Shown here: positions 33,339 through 42,463 of the stretch, in pieces | Position numbering within the stretch: the stretch's first letter is position 1 | Layout of the letters: every line of letters starts with the position of its first letter | NCBI GenBank assembly: GCA_047623945.1 | Contig: JBLHOT010000012.1 | Span: forward strand, 8,461 to 72,460 | Source of the DNA: Arcticibacterium sp047623945 | Lineage (GTDB): Bacteria; Bacteroidota; Bacteroidia; Cytophagales; Spirosomataceae | DNA length: 64,000 nt | Reading direction: 5' to 3' | Notes under the pieces: model-generated | The model's database searches: none | What the model was told of the DNA's origin: nothing | The model's input: only the letters and a program-made list of their open reading frames with translations | Position numbers and translations under genes: made by a program

Positions 33339-33989
33339 TCAAACCACCCTCCCATCTTTAAGCGTAATGACTCTATCTGCTAAATCTGCCAGTTCTTTAT
33401 TGTGAGTCACTAACACAAAAGCACAATTAAATTGTTCTCTTATGGAAAGGAATAGTTGATGTAAGTCGTCTGCGTTTTTAGTGTCCAGGTTTCCGGTGGG
33501 TTCGTCTGCAAAAATAATTTGAGGTGAATTAATCAAGGCTCTTGCCACCGCCACTCTCTGTTGTTCTCCACCAGAAAGCTCAGATGGAAGATGCTCTTCC
33601 CTACCCCCGAGACCTAGTAGGCCTAACAACTCTTTGGCTCTTTCTTTTACCTCTTTTTCATCGCGTTTACCTATCCAACCAGGTAGGCAAACATTCTCAA
33701 AGGCGGTTAGCTCCGACATGAGGTTGTGAAATTGAAAAACGAAGCCCAGTTTTTCATTCCTAAGTTTAACTATCGCCTTATCAGTCAATGAGCTTAACTC
33801 CGTATTGTCCAAATAAGTTTTACCTGAATCTGCCGAATCTAAAGTCCCTAGAATCTGAAGAAGCGTAGTCTTACCTGCCCCAGAAGGGCCTACTATGGCA
33901 ACTATTTCGCCTGAAGAAATCTCTATGTCAATCCCTTTTAAAACCTCTAGTTCACCGTATTTCTTTTTTATCCCCTCCGCTTTCAGCAT
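33339..33989 (-). CDS. lolD: LolD-type ABC transporter ATPase
   Basis: 216 residues. Walker A G-P-S-G-A-G-K-T-T at about 37, the Q-loop in F-V-F-Q-F-H-N-L, the signature L-S-G-G-E-Q-Q-R-V-A-V-A-R-A-L, Walker B I-I-F-A-D-E-P-T, and the H-loop T-H-N-K-E. This is the LolD/MacB/FtsE class. With a LolC/E-type permease at 11.5 kb it could form the lipoprotein release complex, although MacB-type partners cannot be excluded. It probably shares a transcript with the queuosine precursor transporter downstream. Confidence 0.88.
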   Translation of the reverse strand: MLKAEGIKKKYGELEVLKGIDIEISSGEIVAIVGPSGAGKTTLLQILGTLDSADSGKTYLDNTELSSLTDKAIVKLRNEKLGFVFQFHNLMSELTAFENVCLPGWIGKRDEKEVKERAKELLGLLGLGGREEHLPSELSGGEQQRVAVARALINSPQIIFADEPTGNLDTKNADDLHQLFLSIREQFNCAFVLVTHNKELADLADRVITLKDGRVV

Positions 33990-34111
33990 AATATATTCTT
34001 CAATTCCTTTGGCAATTATATCAGTTTTTAAGCTATTATCTTATGAATGAATTGATTATTTACCTAATTTGGTCGCAAATAAGAAAAGTTCAATTCTCAT
34101 AACATTCAATA

Positions 34112-35323
34112 ATGAACATTCACGAATACCAAGGTAAGGAAATTCTAGCCAAATACGGAGTAAAAATACAGCGTGGAATAGTCGCTGAATCTCCAGAAGG
34201 TGCCGTTACGGCATACAAAGAGATAGCCAAAATGTCCAACTCAAATTTTGCGGTTATCAAATCTCAAATTCATGCTGGAGGAAGAGGGAAAGGAAAAATA
34301 GTAGGCATGGAGCAGCATGGTGTACAGTTGGTAAAATCTGCAGAAGCTGTGAAGGAGGCCGCTAGTAATCTTCTAAGAAATGTATTGGTTACACACCAAA
34401 CAGGCCCTGTAGGCAAGGTGGTAAATAAGGTACTTTTAGCTGAGGATGTATATTACCCGGGAGATAGTGAGCCTAAAGAGTTTTATATTTCTATTCTTTT
34501 GGATAGAACAAAAAGCTGCAATGTTATCATGGCGTCCACAGAAGGTGGTATGGACATTGAAGAAGTAGCTGAAAATACACCTGAATTAATTTTCAAGGAG
34601 TGGATAGACCCACGCGTAGGTCTTCAAGGATTCCAAGCAAGAAAGGTGGCTAATAAGTTAGGGCTTAGTGGAAAGGCCAATAAAGAGATGGTTAAGTTTA
34701 TATTTTCTCTTTATGCGGCATATGAGGGTTCAGACTCTTCTATGTTTGAAATCAACCCTGTCTTAAAGACATCTGACGATAAGATTTTGGCGGTTGATGC
34801 CAAAGTAGACTTAGACGACAACGCTCTTTACCGTCATCCAGAACTAGCAGCTCTTAGAGATAAAGCCGAGGAAGACCCTACGGAAGTAGAAGCTTCTGAA
34901 AGCGACCTGAACTATGTAAAACTTGACGGAAACGTGGGTTGTATGGTAAATGGAGCTGGACTAGCGATGGCTACTATGGATATTATTAAACTTTATGGCG
35001 GTGAGCCTGCCAACTTCTTAGACGTAGGTGGAGCTGCTAACGCTGTCACAGTGGAAGCTGGATTCAGAATTATTCTGAAAGACCCTAATGTAAAGGCTAT
35101 TTTCGTTAATATCTTCGGAGGTATCGTCAGATGCGACCGTGTGGCTAACGGAATTGTAGAAGCATATAAGTCTATAGGTGAAATACCTGTACCTATTGTG
35201 GTTAGACTTCAAGGAACAAACGCCGAGGAAGGAGCAGCTATTATTAATGAGTCTGGTCTGAAAGTATTTTCTGCCACCAAATTAAAGGAAGCTGCAGAAT
35301 TGATTCAAAGTGTACTCAAATAA
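34112..35323 (+). CDS. sucC: Succinyl-CoA ligase (ADP-forming) beta subunit
   Basis: 403 residues. The N-terminal ATP-grasp domain begins M-N-I-H-E-Y-Q-G-K-E-I-L, with A-G-G-R-G-K nucleotide-binding residues and E-I-N-P in the metal site. The C-terminal CoA-ligase domain has G-G-A-A-N and V-N-I-F-G-G-I-V-R-C-D. It makes ATP or GTP from succinyl-CoA in the TCA cycle together with SucD, whose gene is not adjacent. A hairpin terminator follows 22 bases after the stop. Confidence 0.97.
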   Translation: MNIHEYQGKEILAKYGVKIQRGIVAESPEGAVTAYKEIAKMSNSNFAVIKSQIHAGGRGKGKIVGMEQHGVQLVKSAEAVKEAASNLLRNVLVTHQTGPVGKVVNKVLLAEDVYYPGDSEPKEFYISILLDRTKSCNVIMASTEGGMDIEEVAENTPELIFKEWIDPRVGLQGFQARKVANKLGLSGKANKEMVKFIFSLYAAYEGSDSSMFEINPVLKTSDDKILAVDAKVDLDDNALYRHPELAALRDKAEEDPTEVEASESDLNYVKLDGNVGCMVNGAGLAMATMDIIKLYGGEPANFLDVGGAANAVTVEAGFRIILKDPNVKAIFVNIFGGIVRCDRVANGIVEAYKSIGEIPVPIVVRLQGTNAEEGAAIINESGLKVFSATKLKEAAELIQSVLK

Positions 35324-35345
35324 CCTTTAAAAATCTTCTTATATT

Positions 35346-35378
35346 ACTCCGTGAATTAAATCTTCACGGAGTTTTTTT
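35346..35378 (+). terminator. sucC terminator whose T run abuts the DUF389 start codon
   Basis: A 9-bp perfect stem (35346-35354 with 35364-35372), a 9-base loop and seven T's (35372-35378), then directly the ATG at 35379. It should end the sucC transcript but leaves no leader for the next gene. Confidence 0.8.
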
Positions 35379-36725
35379 ATGATACGAATCTGGTATGAAA
35401 TAAGAGGTTTGGCAAAAAGATTCTTTGACCTAGAATCTGACAGAGCCTCATTTAATGGGATAATTGAAGGTATAGAAGCTGGAGTAGAAATCAGGGGTAC
35501 TAACCTCTGGATTTTAATATTTGCTATTCTTGTGGCCTCGGTAGGCCTAAATATGAACTCCACGGCAGTAGTAATAGGTGCTATGCTTATTTCACCACTT
35601 ATGGGGCCAATTATGGGAATTGGTCTTGGAGTTGGTATTTATGATTTTGCTTTAATAAAAAAGAGCTTTCGAAGTCTGGCTGCCGCCGTTATTATATCTG
35701 TTTTAGCTTCCGCCCTTTACTTTGCTATATCCCCTTTAAGCGACGCTCAATCTGAGCTTTTGTCTAGAACTCAGCCTACTATTTGGGATGTATTAATTAG
35801 TTTTTTTGGTGGCCTGGCAGGAATTGTAGCTGTAACCAGAAAGGAGAAAAGCAATGTAATTCCTGGTGTGGCCATAGCTACTGCTTTAATGCCACCATTA
35901 TGCACAGCTGGATACGCCTTAGCCACGTTAAACTGGGCCTACTTTTTAGGAGCCTTTTATCTTTTCTTTATTAACAGTGTCTTTATCAGTATTTCCAGCA
36001 TGATTATCGTTCGTTTCTTGAAAATCCCAAGCAAGAAGTGGATAGATAAAGTACAACAGCGTAAGATGAGAGTCTATGTTTACTTTGTAGCGATTGTCAC
36101 GATGGTTCCGAGCATTTATCTTGGATTTTCAATCGTTCAACAAAGTATTTTCAGACGAAACGCGAATTTATTTATCAAAGAAGAATTCGTTTATCCAGAA
36201 ACCAATGTTATCCAACAGCTTGTCTCTCCTTCTGATAAAAAGGTTGAGGTCTTCCTATTTGGATCTCCACTAGACAACACAGAAATTAAAAGGCTCCAAT
36301 CCGAACTAAAAGACTACGGTATTGAAGAAGCCAATTTAGTAATTCGTCAAAATCAAGTAAATCAGAATTTGCCTGATGTGGAGAGCGTTAGAACTGGCAT
36401 TATTGAAGACTTGTATAGGAGAAATGAAGACCTCATGAAAACTAAGGATGAGCGATTGAGTATTCTGGAGCAGGAACTTATTCAATACAAAACCTATGAA
36501 CTAATTCAGGACGAAGTTTGCAAAGAATTGGAGGTTCAGTATCCTGAAGTAGAATCAAGTGCTTTTAGTACCATGCTTCTTCATCATAAAGAAGCACCTA
36601 CAGACACCGTCACCATGGTCTATTTAGACACCAAAAAGGTTATTAAGGGGACCAACTTCACCAAATTAGAGGCTTGGCTCAAACTCAGATTAAAAACTGA
36701 GAAAATTAAAATTGTACAGCAGTGA
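35379..36725 (+). CDS. DUF389-family membrane protein
   Basis: 448 residues. About six or seven TM helices (roughly 45-250) with the DUF389 signature V-V-I-G-A-M-L-I-S-P-L-M-G-P and A-L-M-P-P-L-C-T-A-G. The soluble C-terminal half of about 190 residues is charged and partly coiled-coil (L-Y-R-R-N-E-D-L-M-K-T-K-D-E-R). No function is established for the family. The start codon sits right behind a terminator. It overlaps the downstream MscS-type channel gene by 4 bases (GTGA), implying a joint role at the inner membrane. Confidence 0.85.
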   Translation: MIRIWYEIRGLAKRFFDLESDRASFNGIIEGIEAGVEIRGTNLWILIFAILVASVGLNMNSTAVVIGAMLISPLMGPIMGIGLGVGIYDFALIKKSFRSLAAAVIISVLASALYFAISPLSDAQSELLSRTQPTIWDVLISFFGGLAGIVAVTRKEKSNVIPGVAIATALMPPLCTAGYALATLNWAYFLGAFYLFFINSVFISISSMIIVRFLKIPSKKWIDKVQQRKMRVYVYFVAIVTMVPSIYLGFSIVQQSIFRRNANLFIKEEFVYPETNVIQQLVSPSDKKVEVFLFGSPLDNTEIKRLQSELKDYGIEEANLVIRQNQVNQNLPDVESVRTGIIEDLYRRNEDLMKTKDERLSILEQELIQYKTYELIQDEVCKELEVQYPEVESSAFSTMLLHHKEAPTDTVTMVYLDTKKVIKGTNFTKLEAWLKLRLKTEKIKIVQQ

Positions 36726-37567
36726 ATAGCATAAACAGTATTTTAGATTTTAGATTTTTTGAGTACAAAGATTACCAATTCGATGTTGCTCACTTTCTAC
36801 TAATTATAGTAGTCCTTCTGATTACTCGGTTCTTACTGTTCACTGTTAGATCAATTATCAAAAAATTTGTTAATAGTGAAAAGCTTGATGTGAGAAACAG
36901 TCAGAGCTTTTTTCTTCTTTTTAAGTACCTAATCTACGTGATTACTATTGTTATTGTCCTAGAGATAATTGGCGTAAAAATCACCATTCTACTTGCAGGT
37001 TCCGCGGCTCTTTTAGTAGGTATTGGGCTGGGGCTTCAGCAAATTTTCTCTGACATAATTTCTGGAATATTCCTGTTGGTAGATGGAAGTGTTAAGATTG
37101 GGGATGTTATGGAAGTAGATACTCTGGTAGGGAAAGTGACCCAAATTAACCTAAGAACAAGCGAAATACTCACCCGAGATGGCATTACCATTATAGTTCC
37201 TAACCATAAGTTTATCACTGAAAATGTAATTAATTGGAGCCACAACGCCGCTTTAACTAGGTTTGATGTTAACGTGGGTGTTGCTTATGGCACCAATCCC
37301 GAAAAAGTAAGAGAAGTACTTCTTCAATGTGCTCAAGAAATAAAGGAAATATCGAAGTCAAAGAATAATGTACCTAACGTAAGGCTTACAAGTTTTGGTG
37401 ACAGTTCACTTGATTTCCAACTGCTTTTCTGGAGTAAAAATGTTTTCCTTATCGAACAGACAAAGTCCGACCTGCGGTTTATTATAGCGAATAAATTTAT
37501 GGAGAATGATATTCAAATCCCTTTCCCACAGAGAGATTTGCACATTAAAAGTGGCAGTTTGATCTAA
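36722..37567 (+). CDS. MscS-family mechanosensitive channel
   Basis: 281 residues, GTG start overlapping the DUF389 stop (GTGA). Three TM helices; the pore helix TM3 is the Gly/Ala-rich stretch L-L-A-G-S-A-A-L-L-V-G-I-G-L-G-L-Q, followed by F-S-D-I-I-S-G. The cytosolic beta domain contains V-G-K-V-T-Q-I-N-L-R-T-S and the I-V-P-N-H-K motif. The C-terminal alpha/beta domain carries F-P-Q-R-D. It releases solutes on hypo-osmotic shock. The coupling to a DUF389 protein is unusual and suggests a regulated or two-component channel. Confidence 0.92.
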   Translation: MNSINSILDFRFFEYKDYQFDVAHFLLIIVVLLITRFLLFTVRSIIKKFVNSEKLDVRNSQSFFLLFKYLIYVITIVIVLEIIGVKITILLAGSAALLVGIGLGLQQIFSDIISGIFLLVDGSVKIGDVMEVDTLVGKVTQINLRTSEILTRDGITIIVPNHKFITENVINWSHNAALTRFDVNVGVAYGTNPEKVREVLLQCAQEIKEISKSKNNVPNVRLTSFGDSSLDFQLLFWSKNVFLIEQTKSDLRFIIANKFMENDIQIPFPQRDLHIKSGSLI

Positions 37568-37595
37568 AAAAAACAGGCTGCTTTTTTGCAACCTG
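37566..37595 (-). terminator. Terminator of the M48 lipoprotein gene
   Basis: On the minus strand an 8-bp stem (37588-37595 with 37574-37581, one T-G pair), a 6-base A loop and eight T's. On the plus strand the same stem has a mismatch and a weaker tail. It lies in the short gap between the convergent genes. Confidence 0.65.
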
Positions 37596-37618
37596 CCTCT
37601 TCAAAATATCCTTGTAGC

Positions 37619-38452
37619 TTACTTCCCCCCGTAGGCATAGTAATATTTCATGGCCTTCGGTAAGAGTTTTTCTAACTCCGCTATTCTCCCTGCATCTGTA
37701 GGGTGAGTAGATAGTATTTGTGGTGGCTTTTCTTTCCCTTCCGCCGCTGCTGCCATTCTTTTCCAAAACGCCACAGCTTCATTAGGATTATACCCTGCCA
37801 TAGCCATAAAAATAAGACCCAGCTTATCTGACTCCGTTTCTTGCTTTCGGCTATTAGGTAAAACGCCACCTAACTGAGTTCCTATACCCAGCACTTGACC
37901 TGCTGTTTCCATAACCCGTTGGTCTTTAGTAATAACACCAGCTGCCACAGCACCTACCTGGGTAAGGCCTTGTGCTATGAGAGCCCGGCTCATACGTTCC
38001 CTTCCATGATCCGCAATAGCATGAGCTATCTCATGCCCCATGACTACAGCTATACCATCTTCTGTTTGACAAATAGGTAAAATTCCTGTATAAAAACAGA
38101 CTTTTCCACCAGGCATACACCAGGCATTTATCTGGTCGCTCTTAACCGTTGAAAACTCCCATTGATAGCCATCAATAGCTTCACTATAATTATTGGCAAT
38201 TAGATAATCTTCCACAGCCTTTTTTATCCTGGAGCCTACTCTAGCCACCATCGCTCCTTCTTTGGTTTTGTTCGAAACAACAGACGATGTATCCATAAAG
38301 CCCGTATACTGAGCAAAACTTAGTTGCTTCATCTGGTCTGAAGACACCATACCCACAAATTGCTTTCTGTTTGTTAATGGAACTCTCTGACAGGACATTC
38401 CTATAAACGCTATGGCAAAAAGTCCTATAAATAGGCCTCTGATTTTTTTCAT
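37619..38452 (-). CDS. M48-family metallopeptidase lipoprotein
   Basis: 277 residues. The lipoprotein signal ends I-G-M-S-C near residue 21. The zinc motif H-E-I-A-H lies at about residues 145-149, with the third ligand Glu in E-T-E-S-D-K-L-G. The arrangement is that of LoiP/YcaL/BepA-like periplasmic M48 proteases, which take part in outer-membrane protein quality control. The S-T-H-P-T-D-A-G-R motif near the C-terminus is also typical. It is a single gene, convergent with the MscS gene. Confidence 0.92.
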   Translation of the reverse strand: MKKIRGLFIGLFAIAFIGMSCQRVPLTNRKQFVGMVSSDQMKQLSFAQYTGFMDTSSVVSNKTKEGAMVARVGSRIKKAVEDYLIANNYSEAIDGYQWEFSTVKSDQINAWCMPGGKVCFYTGILPICQTEDGIAVVMGHEIAHAIADHGRERMSRALIAQGLTQVGAVAAGVITKDQRVMETAGQVLGIGTQLGGVLPNSRKQETESDKLGLIFMAMAGYNPNEAVAFWKRMAAAAEGKEKPPQILSTHPTDAGRIAELEKLLPKAMKYYYAYGGK

Positions 38453-38541
38453 TGTAATGGGGTTTCTTTTGTTCTTAGGCAGCTTTATTTAAGCTGCTTT
38501 AAGTAAATTTGTGATTAAGTTACGAAAGAAAACGAAAAAGG

Positions 38542-39150
38542 ATGAAGATTATCGCAGTCGGTCGCAATTATGTTGAACATATTGAGGAATTAAAAAATGA
38601 CTTCCCCACTTCACCTGTCATTTTCACCAAGCCAGACTCTGCCATTCTATTAAACAATGACCCTTTTTTCTATCCTCCTTTCTCCAGTTCCATTCATCAT
38701 GAGGTAGAAGTGGTTATTAAGATAAAAAAAGCAGGAAAGAATATTCAAGAGAAATTCGCTCATAAATATTATGACGAAATAGGCCTTGGTATAGATTTTA
38801 CTGCACGAGACATTCAGTCGGAGTTAAAGCAAAAAGGACTTCCTTGGGATTTAGCCAAAGGGTTTAATGGATCTGCTCCACTTTCTAAATTTGTTTCCAA
38901 AGAAAAATACAAACTTGGAGATCTTAATTTTAATTTAGAGGTAAATGGAGAAAACCGCCAGACAGGAAATACCGCCAAGATGATATACTCGTTTAATTAT
39001 ATCATAAGTTTTGTATCCCAATACTTTACGCTAAAAATAGGCGACTTGATTTTTACCGGAACGCCTGCTGGAGTTGCTGAAGTGAAAATTGGTGACAACC
39101 TGAAAGGTTACTTAGAGAAGGATTTGATGTTTGATTTTAATGTAAAATAA
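38542..39150 (+). CDS. Fumarylacetoacetate hydrolase family protein
   Basis: 202 residues. The sequence has the FAH core: G-R-N-Y-V-E-H at the start, F-T-K-P-D-S-A, metal ligands in H-H-E-V-E-V-V (two Glu) and the Asp of G-I-D-F-T-A-R-D, K-G-F-N-G-S-A-P, and G-D-L-I-F-T-G-T-P-A-G-V. Members hydrolyse C-C bonds of diketo acids or decarboxylate oxaloacetate (FAHD1-like). The short length fits FAHD1/YcgM rather than true fumarylacetoacetase. The specific substrate is not determined. It lies one base before the M23 peptidase gene, so the two are probably one transcript. Confidence 0.9.
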   Translation: MKIIAVGRNYVEHIEELKNDFPTSPVIFTKPDSAILLNNDPFFYPPFSSSIHHEVEVVIKIKKAGKNIQEKFAHKYYDEIGLGIDFTARDIQSELKQKGLPWDLAKGFNGSAPLSKFVSKEKYKLGDLNFNLEVNGENRQTGNTAKMIYSFNYIISFVSQYFTLKIGDLIFTGTPAGVAEVKIGDNLKGYLEKDLMFDFNVK

Positions 39151-39151
39151 T

Positions 39152-41038
39152 TTGCTAGGCATTTCTGTCATACATTTTTTATTGCTGCTTCTAGGTTTCG
39201 AAGTAGCTGAACCTCAAAAGATTGAGGTCAAGGATCCCTATGAAAAAGGTTATTTTTCTTTTCCAATCAACCCTGGAGTTACAACTTCTTTATCTGGTTC
39301 TTTTGGCGACCTAAGAATTAACCATTTCCATGCTGGACTTGATATTAGGACAGGTGGAAGAGAAGGAAAGGGCGTGTATGCCGCTGCATCTGGCTATGTC
39401 TCTAGAATAAAGGTGGCTAAAGGGGGTTATGGAAATGCCCTATACATTACCCACTCGAATGGTCTCACAACGGTCTATGGGCATTTAAAAGAATATGCCA
39501 AACCGATAAAGGCTGAATTGTTAAAACGACAGTATCAAAGTCAAAACTGGGAGGTAGACTTATATTTTAAGCCTAATGAGTTAGTTGTAAATAAAGGGGA
39601 ATTGGTAGCACTATCTGGCAATACAGGAGGTAGTGGTGGTCCTCACCTTCATTTTGAGATAAGAGATGAGGCCGAAAATACTCTGGATCCTTCATTGTTT
39701 GGATTTAAAGAAATCAAGGACAATGTGGCCCCGAAAGTAGAATTCATTACGCTAAGGTGCCTTTCTGCGGATGCTCGTGTCAATGGTGCCTTTGGAAGTT
39801 TTGACTTTCCGGTAAGTTTAACATCTTCCGGCCAATATAGATTAGCTACTCCTGTTAAAGCCTGGGGGGATATTGGGGTGGAAGTATATACTTATGATAA
39901 AGCACAAACTACTCCTTTTAAGCTGGGAATTAAACACCTGGAATTACTCAAAGACAATGAAGTAGCTTATACCTTCCAGCTAGGGAAACTCGCCTTTGAT
40001 AACAAAATTGACATGAACCTTCATACCAACTATGAACGCATGGTTAATGGTAACATAAAGGTACACAAGGCCTATTTTGAGCCTGGAAATAGATTAACCT
40101 TTTATAGTTTCTTAGCAAATAATGGACTTTTGAGCTTTAGAGACAATGAAACGCATCAAATATCTCTTATTCTAAAGGATAGCTATGAGAATATCAGGAG
40201 AGTTGATTTCCCGATTGAAAGTCAAGTATTCGGAGAAAGTCTGGTACCAAACGACTTAAACTCTGGCGAAATAACTAAGGCTACGCTTCTTGATAAATTT
40301 GTGAAGATAGTTCGAAGAAAAAGTGATGTCCCATTAAAGCTTATTGACGGGAACTTCTCTGAAAAAATATCGCCATCATACGTTAATAAGTCCGAAGAGA
40401 CATTTATTATAGATCTGGATGAGCATTTCTTTTCCGCTTATGTGAATGAAGGTACTCTTTACGAAGCTCCTTTTACTGGGGAGTCATCCACAACTTTTAA
40501 CAAAGTAAGTCAGAAGACCTTCGAGGTTGATTTCAAAGAAACGCTTTATCACCCCATCTATATAAGTTTGAAAGAACAGAATGAAGCTCTTCATTTAGAC
40601 AGAGACACCCATCCTTTAAAAGGAAGATATGAAACCAGATGGAAAGTGCAAAGGGACGAAATTATAGAAGCTAAAGATAAAGCTTACTTTATGGATAGTA
40701 GGCAACCGAAGTATGTAGGGGGCCAGTGGAGAAACAACACCATAACCTTTCATCCAAAAGAATTAGGCACATTTGATATTTTACGTGACATTATTCCACC
40801 AAGTATTCAGGTTAAAACTTTAAACGAAAGTCTGCTCATGTTTTCAATCAAAGATAATTTATCCGGTATAAAGTCCTTTGATTGTTGGGTGAATGATACT
40901 TGGGTGCTTATGGAATATGAGTATAAAAATGGACTACTCTGGTCTGAAAAGTTGGAAAACAGACCATTTACTGGCAAGTTAGTTCTGAGAGTAATAGACC
41001 AATGTGATAACGAACAAATTTATAAATCAAACATCTAA
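39152..41038 (+). CDS. M23-family (LytM) metallopeptidase
   Basis: 628 residues, with a TTG start chosen because it opens straight into a hydrophobic signal (L-L-L-L-L-G-F) and starts one base after the upstream stop. The M23 domain at about 40-180 has its zinc ligands His60 and Asp64 (H-A-G-L-D) and H165-x-H167 (H-L-H-F-E-I-R-D). The remaining 450 residues are beta-rich without a recognised domain. It probably cuts peptidoglycan cross-bridges, or is a non-catalytic organiser, at the periplasmic face. The peroxiredoxin gene starts one base after its stop. Confidence 0.88.
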   Translation: MLGISVIHFLLLLLGFEVAEPQKIEVKDPYEKGYFSFPINPGVTTSLSGSFGDLRINHFHAGLDIRTGGREGKGVYAAASGYVSRIKVAKGGYGNALYITHSNGLTTVYGHLKEYAKPIKAELLKRQYQSQNWEVDLYFKPNELVVNKGELVALSGNTGGSGGPHLHFEIRDEAENTLDPSLFGFKEIKDNVAPKVEFITLRCLSADARVNGAFGSFDFPVSLTSSGQYRLATPVKAWGDIGVEVYTYDKAQTTPFKLGIKHLELLKDNEVAYTFQLGKLAFDNKIDMNLHTNYERMVNGNIKVHKAYFEPGNRLTFYSFLANNGLLSFRDNETHQISLILKDSYENIRRVDFPIESQVFGESLVPNDLNSGEITKATLLDKFVKIVRRKSDVPLKLIDGNFSEKISPSYVNKSEETFIIDLDEHFFSAYVNEGTLYEAPFTGESSTTFNKVSQKTFEVDFKETLYHPIYISLKEQNEALHLDRDTHPLKGRYETRWKVQRDEIIEAKDKAYFMDSRQPKYVGGQWRNNTITFHPKELGTFDILRDIIPPSIQVKTLNESLLMFSIKDNLSGIKSFDCWVNDTWVLMEYEYKNGLLWSEKLENRPFTGKLVLRVIDQCDNEQIYKSNI

Positions 41039-41039
41039 T

Positions 41040-41489
41040 ATGACTTTAAAAATAGGCGATAAAGCACCCATCTTTGAAACGATTGACCAAAATAGTGTTG
41101 CAGTAAATTTTGGTGATTTTAAAGGTCAAAAAGTAGTCATCTACTTTTATCCTAAAGACAACACACCTACTTGCACTGTGCAGTCTTGTAATATTCGTGA
41201 CAATTATGACGCTTTCTTGGCTAAGGGAATAAAAGTATTTGGTATCAGCACAAGCGGTCTTAAAGCTCATCAAAACTTCATTAAAAAGTTTGATCTCCCA
41301 TTTGACTTGCTGTTAGATACTGATAATGCAATTACAGACCTTTATGGTGTTTGGCAAGAGAAAAACACTTTCGGGAAAACTTACATGGGGACGGTTAGAA
41401 CCACTTTTGTGATAGATGAAACAGGCATTATTGAAGACATCATATCCAATGTCAAATCAAAAGAACATTCAAGTCAAATACTGCGATAA
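41040..41489 (+). CDS. bcp: Thioredoxin-dependent peroxiredoxin (BCP/PrxQ)
   Basis: 149 residues from ATG 41040; the in-frame extension to 41004 lies inside the M23 gene. The peroxidatic Cys45 and resolving Cys50 are in N-T-P-T-C-T-V-Q-S-C, the BCP/PrxQ spacing. The usual G in T-P-G-C is Thr here. It reduces hydroperoxides with thioredoxin in the cytosol. It is the last gene of a tight run with the FAH-family and M23 genes, followed by a weak hairpin and T run. Confidence 0.92.
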   Translation: MTLKIGDKAPIFETIDQNSVAVNFGDFKGQKVVIYFYPKDNTPTCTVQSCNIRDNYDAFLAKGIKVFGISTSGLKAHQNFIKKFDLPFDLLLDTDNAITDLYGVWQEKNTFGKTYMGTVRTTFVIDETGIIEDIISNVKSKEHSSQILR

Positions 41490-41491
41490 TA

Positions 41492-41511
41492 AGTGTCAAT
41501 ATGACATTTTT
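41492..41511 (+). terminator. Weak hairpin after the peroxiredoxin gene
   Basis: A 7-bp stem with one G-T pair (41492-41498 with 41502-41508), a 3-base loop and a T run at 41507-41511, right after the stop codon. Confidence 0.45.
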
Positions 41512-41581
41512 AAACAATTGCTTTCTTTTCACCACATATTCCCTAATTTTACTCCGTTTTTAAATTAAAATATACTCTTAA

Positions 41582-42448
41582 ATGCAAATTAACGAACTTC
41601 AGGATATCGCTTCTCAGGTTAGAAGAGACATTGTACGCATGGTACATGGTTGTGCTTCTGGTCATCCGGGCGGCTCCTTAGGCTGTACAGATTTGTTGGT
41701 GGCTCTATACTTCCAGCAAATGAAAATCAATAACAGAAAAGGCAAAGGCGGAAATCTTTCTTTTAAGATGGATGGCATAGGTGAAGACTTATTCTTTCTT
41801 TCTAATGGCCATATTTCTCCAGTCTTTTATTCGGTTCTTTCTAGAAGAGGTTATTTTGAAGCTGCCGAAATGGCAACTTTCAGGAAATTAGATACAAGAC
41901 TTCAGGGCCATCCTACAACTCACGAAGGCCTTCCAGGAATTAGAGTAGCGTCAGGTTCTTTAGGTCAAGGGATGTCTGTGGCAATAGGTGCGGCACTTTC
42001 AAAAAAACTAAACGGTGACGATAGAAACGTTTTCGTTTTAATGGGAGATGGTGAACAGCAAGAAGGCCAAGTTTGGGAAGCAGCACAGTTTGCCCCACAT
42101 CATAAAGTAGATAATCTAATAGCTATCATTGACTTGAATGGTCAACAAATTGATGGTCCTACAGACCAAGTGATGAACAACCTGGACCTGAAAGCAAAGT
42201 ATAAGGCTTTTGGATGGAGAGTAATGGAAATAGCCGATGGCAACGATATGGAACAAGTGGTGAAGGGATTACGCAAAGCCAAAAGGATTTCTGGCAAAGG
42301 AGTACCTATTATGATTCTGATGAAGACAGAAATGGGAGCTGGTGTAGACTTTATGATGGGAAGCCATAAGTGGCACGGAATAGCCCCAAATGATGAGCAA
42401 TTAGCAGCAGCCTTAGCTCAATTACCTGAAACTATTGGAGATTATTAA
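41582..42448 (+). CDS. Transketolase, N-terminal (TPP-binding) subunit
   Basis: 288 residues. It covers the first domain of transketolase: G-H-P-G-G-S-L-G, G-S-L-G-Q-G-M-S-V-A, and the TPP motif G-D-G-E-Q-Q-E-G-Q-V-W-E-A. The remaining domains are encoded by the next gene, 15 bases downstream. The two proteins form the split transketolase found in many Bacteroidota and archaea, which moves two-carbon units between sugar phosphates in the non-oxidative pentose phosphate pathway. Confidence 0.95.
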   Translation: MQINELQDIASQVRRDIVRMVHGCASGHPGGSLGCTDLLVALYFQQMKINNRKGKGGNLSFKMDGIGEDLFFLSNGHISPVFYSVLSRRGYFEAAEMATFRKLDTRLQGHPTTHEGLPGIRVASGSLGQGMSVAIGAALSKKLNGDDRNVFVLMGDGEQQEGQVWEAAQFAPHHKVDNLIAIIDLNGQQIDGPTDQVMNNLDLKAKYKAFGWRVMEIADGNDMEQVVKGLRKAKRISGKGVPIMILMKTEMGAGVDFMMGSHKWHGIAPNDEQLAAALAQLPETIGDY

Positions 42449-42463
42449 AATCAGAACATTATC

